9,206 nucleotides of DNA from positions 1 through 9,206 of the forward strand of contig JALRCP010000104.1 in NCBI GenBank assembly GCA_023257325.1, read 5' to 3'. This document shows positions 6,651 to 9,206 of this stretch, piece after piece (positions within the stretch are counted from its first letter, which is position 1; every line of letters starts with the position of its first letter). The translations under genes were made by a program, and so were the position numbers. The notes below the pieces were generated by a model. The model did not search any database, was not told the DNA's origin, and saw only the letters and a program-made list of their open reading frames with translations. Origin of the DNA: Polynucleobacter sp. GTDB lineage: Bacteria; Pseudomonadota; Gammaproteobacteria; Burkholderiales; Burkholderiaceae.

Positions 6651-7331
6651 ATGACACAACTTGCCTTATTTGACCTCGACCACACCCTCTTGCCAATTGA
6701 CAGTGATCATGAATGGGGCCGCTTCTTGGTCAAAATTGGTGTAGTTGATCACGATTATTACGCCGCACAAAACGAGCGCTTTTACAACGACTACAAAGCT
6801 GGTCGCCTAAACATCTATGCTTTTTTAGATTTTGCTCTTAAACCTTTGGCCGATCATTCGAGGGTGCAACTCAATCAATGGCATGAGCAATTTATGGCTG
6901 AGGTCATTCGTCCGAATATTCGTAGTAGCGCGATTGAATTGGTTCAAAAGCATCGAGACCAAGGTGATCTGTGCTGTGTGGTAACGGCCACCAATAGTTT
7001 TGTCACGCGACCGATTGTGACGGCTTTTGGCATCTCTCATTTAATTGCGACAGAACCCGAAGTCAATGGAAATGAATTGACCGGTGAATTTACTGGCAAA
7101 GTATCAGGCTTGCCGAACTTTAAAGAAGGCAAAGTCACTCGTCTTGAAAATTGGCTTCAGACGCAAAACTTGTCTTTAGAAAACTTAAGTCAAAGTTATT
7201 TTTACTCAGACTCAATCAATGATTTGCCACTCCTGCAAAAGGTCACACACCCTATTGCAACGAACCCAGATGACAGACTTCGCGCTGAAGCGGATAGTCG
7301 CCAGTGGCCTATCTTGGAGCTATTTGCATGA
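6651..7331 (+). CDS. HAD-superfamily subfamily IB phosphatase (SerB-like)
   Basis: This 226-residue soluble hydrolase has all four HAD motifs: motif I FDLDHTLL (7-14) with nucleophile Asp8 and acid/base Asp10, motif II in VVTATNS (110-116), motif III Lys161 in FKEGKVTRL, and motif IV YSDSINDLPLL (185-195) with Asp187 and Asp191. A helical cap lies between motifs I and II (about 15-90), defining subfamily IB with phosphoserine phosphatase. Some members of this group in other bacteria act on histidinol phosphate or similar small phosphomonoesters; the substrate cannot be read from sequence. The ATG directly follows the hda stop with no ribosome site, implying reinitiation, and its end overlaps pcnB by 4 bases. 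It could be a serine or histidine biosynthesis phosphatase or a metabolite-repair enzyme. Confidence 0.85.
   Translation: MTQLALFDLDHTLLPIDSDHEWGRFLVKIGVVDHDYYAAQNERFYNDYKAGRLNIYAFLDFALKPLADHSRVQLNQWHEQFMAEVIRPNIRSSAIELVQKHRDQGDLCCVVTATNSFVTRPIVTAFGISHLIATEPEVNGNELTGEFTGKVSGLPNFKEGKVTRLENWLQTQNLSLENLSQSYFYSDSINDLPLLQKVTHPIATNPDDRLRAEADSRQWPILELFA
7316..7319 (+). promoter_or_regulatory. pcnB: Ribosome binding site deciding the pcnB start
   Basis: GGAG lies 8 bases before the ATG at 7328, inside the end of the HAD gene. It favours that ATG over the in-frame GTG at 7304, which would add eight residues (MAYLGAIC) that are only the shifted reading of the HAD gene's C-terminus. Confidence 0.6.
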
Positions 7332-8725
7332 TTCGCCGCTTTATTGACAAGCTACTTAAAAAACCGGCTCGCCAAAAGAAATTGGTTCACGGTCACCCGC
7401 TGACCCCGAAAAAAATCATTAAACGCACGCATCACATCAACCCTGAGCTATTATCAAAAAATGCTGTCAAAGTGACTCATGTGCTTCAAGAAGCTGGCTT
7501 TGAAGCGTACATTGTGGGCGGTGCAGTGCGTGATTTACTACTCGGCATTGCGCCCAAAGATTTTGATGTGGCCACCAATGCCACCCCCGAACAAGTTCAA
7601 AAATTATTTCGTCGCTCCCGATTAATTGGACGCCGTTTTCAAATTGTCCATGTGACTTTTTACGGTAAAGAGCGCCCTGAAATTATTGAGGTCTCAACTT
7701 TCCGAGCTCACGTTCAAGCGGATCAAGCAGATGTTGCTGCCAGTGGTCGAATTTTGCGGGACAATGTTTGGGGTAATCAAGCAGAAGATGCTACTCGCAG
7801 AGATTTTTCAATCAATGCTATGTACTACGATCCACAAACTGAAACAGTTTTGGATTATCACAATGGCATGCAAGACCTGAACGCCAAAATTATTCGCATG
7901 ATTGGTGAACCGAGTCAACGCTATAGAGAAGACCCAGTAAGAATGTTGCGCGCGATTCGATTCGCAGCAAAAACTGGCTTTACCATCGAAAAAGAAACTT
8001 TGTCGCCCATTCATGAACTAGGCTCTCTCATACAAGATGTTCCTAGCTCAAGACTATTTGATGAGATTTTGAAATTATTAATGTCAGGTCATGCCTGGGC
8101 CTCTATTCAGGGGTTGGAGACCGTAGGACTGCATCACAAAATCTTGCCATTGATTGAAGATATTTTGTCTGATAGCGACAGAACGGAATTTGTCAAACAA
8201 TCTCTTCAAAATACCGATGACAGAATCAAATCCGGAAAGCCCGTATCGGCTGGTTTCTTATTTGCAACCTTGTTATGGCATGACGTACAAGCAGCATGGG
8301 CCAATTTTGAGAGCGACTCCATGCCAAGCGTGCCTGCCTTGCATGCAGCGATTGATCAAGTATTCGAACAACAAAAAGAATTTTTAGGCATGCAACGTCG
8401 ACACGAAGCGGATATGCGAGAAATTTGGACCATGCAACCTCGTCTAGAAAAACGTGTGGGGCGCTACCCTTACCGCCTAGTTGAAAGTCCAAAATTCAAA
8501 GCAGGCTACGATTTTCTGCTGTTGCGCTGCCAAACCCATGAAATTGAGGCAGAAATCGGACAATGGTGGACAGACTTCTGGCAAGGCGATGAGCACGTCC
8601 GTGCAGAACTCATGCAAATCGTTAAAAATATGCCTAATTCTGCTCAAAACACTTCAGCGCCCAAAAAGAGGCGTCGCAGAAATCGCTCAAAAGCAGCAAA
8701 AACGACTGCTGAGCAAGCAAATTAA
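7328..8725 (+). CDS. pcnB: Poly(A) polymerase I PcnB
   Basis: PcnB adds 3' poly(A) tails to RNA, marking mRNA fragments and small RNAs for decay. With the ATG at 7328 the protein is 465 aa. The nucleotidyltransferase head has YIVGGAVRDLLLG (61-73) and the catalytic Asp78 and Asp80 in PKDFDVAT. LIGRRFQIVHV (99-109) is the segment that separates bacterial poly(A) polymerases from CCA-adding enzymes. Further motifs are RRDFSINAMYYD (157-168), DYHNGMQDL (176-184) and REDPVRMLRAIRFAAKTGF (200-218). The N-terminus (residues 3-34) and C-terminus (PKKRRRRNRSK, 445-455) are strongly basic, as expected for RNA contact. The start overlaps the HAD stop as ATGA and has GGAG 8 bases upstream. The folK start is 39 bases further on. 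A tRNA nucleotidyltransferase is the alternative, judged unlikely from the 99-109 motif. Confidence 0.95.
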   Translation: MIRRFIDKLLKKPARQKKLVHGHPLTPKKIIKRTHHINPELLSKNAVKVTHVLQEAGFEAYIVGGAVRDLLLGIAPKDFDVATNATPEQVQKLFRRSRLIGRRFQIVHVTFYGKERPEIIEVSTFRAHVQADQADVAASGRILRDNVWGNQAEDATRRDFSINAMYYDPQTETVLDYHNGMQDLNAKIIRMIGEPSQRYREDPVRMLRAIRFAAKTGFTIEKETLSPIHELGSLIQDVPSSRLFDEILKLLMSGHAWASIQGLETVGLHHKILPLIEDILSDSDRTEFVKQSLQNTDDRIKSGKPVSAGFLFATLLWHDVQAAWANFESDSMPSVPALHAAIDQVFEQQKEFLGMQRRHEADMREIWTMQPRLEKRVGRYPYRLVESPKFKAGYDFLLLRCQTHEIEAEIGQWWTDFWQGDEHVRAELMQIVKNMPNSAQNTSAPKKRRRRNRSKAAKTTAEQAN

Positions 8726-8764
8726 AAAAAAGATAAAGTACGGTTATATTGAAAAGGGAGTTTC
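8726..8764 (+). promoter_or_regulatory. folK: pcnB-folK spacer with strong folK ribosome site
   Basis: The 39-base spacer begins with an A-run and ends in AGGGAG (8755-8760), 4 bases before the folK ATG. This is the best Shine-Dalgarno match in the window and fixes the start. There is no hairpin that would terminate pcnB, so folK is probably read through from upstream. Confidence 0.5.
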
Positions 8765-9206
8765 ATGGCACTGGCCTTCATCGGTCTCGGCGGCAACATT
8801 GGTGATACCAAACAACTCATCAAAGACGCCATTGTTTGTTTAGCTCAACATCCAGAGCTACGCATACTCACACGCAGTTGCATGTATCAAAGCGCCCCAG
8901 TTGATGCCGAAGGTGATGACTTCATCAATGCTGTCATTTCCCTAGAAACTGATTTGAGCCCTGAAGAACTATTGAGAATTTGCCAGCAGGTTGAGCAATC
9001 ATTCGGACGTGAGAGACCCTATTTAAACGCTCCTAGAACACTGGATTTAGATGTATTGGCCTACGATCAATTGGCCATTCACAATGAGGCCTTAACCATT
9101 CCGCACCCCCGAATGATTGAACGATCATTCGTGTTGTACCCCCTCTTAGAAATTGCTCCAGATATTGACCTCCCTGGATTTGGTAAATTAACGAAATACA
9201 TACCCA
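8765..9206 (+). CDS. folK: 2-amino-4-hydroxy-6-hydroxymethyldihydropteridine pyrophosphokinase FolK (partial, 3' end outside window)
   Basis: FolK moves pyrophosphate from ATP to 6-hydroxymethyl-7,8-dihydropterin, the step before dihydropteroate synthase in folate synthesis. The 147 codons present begin MALAFIGLGGNIGDT, the family's opening, and contain YQSAPVDAEGDDFINAV (41-57), FGRERP (80-85) and the signature NAPRTLDLDVL (88-98), where Asp94 and Asp96 are the expected magnesium ligands. HPRMIERSFVLYPLLEIAPD (114-133) follows, as in Burkholderiales proteins. The family is usually about 155-165 aa, so only the last 10-20 residues are missing. The frame is open to the final base. The start is set by AGGGAG four bases upstream. 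It is probably the last visible member of the plus-strand block. Confidence 0.93.
   Translation, partial: MALAFIGLGGNIGDTKQLIKDAIVCLAQHPELRILTRSCMYQSAPVDAEGDDFINAVISLETDLSPEELLRICQQVEQSFGRERPYLNAPRTLDLDVLAYDQLAIHNEALTIPHPRMIERSFVLYPLLEIAPDIDLPGFGKLTKYIP

Noticed and set aside
7304..7327. In-frame GTG that would lengthen PcnB by eight residues
   Set aside because: ATG at 7328 forms an ATGA overlap with the HAD stop and has GGAG 8 bases upstream; the extra residues are only the HAD C-terminus read in another frame.
8723..8740. A-run after pcnB considered as part of a terminator
   Set aside because: No stem-loop precedes it and a plus-strand terminator needs T, not A; it is only AT-rich spacer.
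8745..8750. TATATT before folK as a -10 promoter element
   Set aside because: No -35 at the right distance, and the RNA would begin at the ribosome site itself.
8481..8843. 120-codon plus-strand frame spanning the end of pcnB and the start of folK
   Set aside because: It overlaps two well-supported genes in another frame and has no recognisable motif; its product is rich in Lys and Ser from shifted reading.

Overview
The window is an ordinary stretch of bacterial housekeeping genes. Protein families, gene order and moderate GC point to a betaproteobacterium of the order Burkholderiales, most like a Polynucleobacter-type freshwater lineage. That placement is inferred from remembered protein similarity and synteny, not from a search. 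Genes are tightly packed: stops and starts touch or overlap at most junctions, and no stretch of 300 bases lacks a gene.

Layout: (1) Positions 1 to about 100 are a GC-rich fragment (66 of 100 bases G/C) that reads in one frame like the N-terminus of a YtcJ-type amidohydrolase. It breaks abruptly into AT-rich DNA (15 of 60 bases G/C at 101-160) and looks foreign or chimeric. (2) A plus-strand operon follows: a SirB1-family protein with a transglutaminase-like fold and TPR-like tail, mutL (mismatch repair) and miaA (tRNA A37 prenylation). (3) purM (purine synthesis) is on the minus strand and converges on miaA, with the two stop codons overlapping by 4 bases. A hairpin inside the 3' end of miaA can act as the purM terminator. 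(4) A 58-base divergent spacer leads into a second plus-strand operon: an AI-2E/PerM-family membrane protein, hda (DnaA inactivator), an HAD-IB phosphatase, pcnB (poly(A) polymerase I) and folK (folate synthesis), which runs off the window end.

The genes do not form one pathway. They cover genome maintenance (MutL, and Hda controlling initiation), RNA processing (MiaA on tRNA, PcnB on mRNA and sRNA 3' ends), and purine and folate supply (PurM, FolK). Tight coupling suggests two co-transcribed blocks with purM transcribed alone.

I see no mobile element, CRISPR array, RNA gene or defence system, and nothing that looks like a new system. The points worth a second look are the terminal chimera-like junction, the terminator embedded in miaA, the short N-terminus of the AI-2E protein and the endonuclease-type motifs in MutL.
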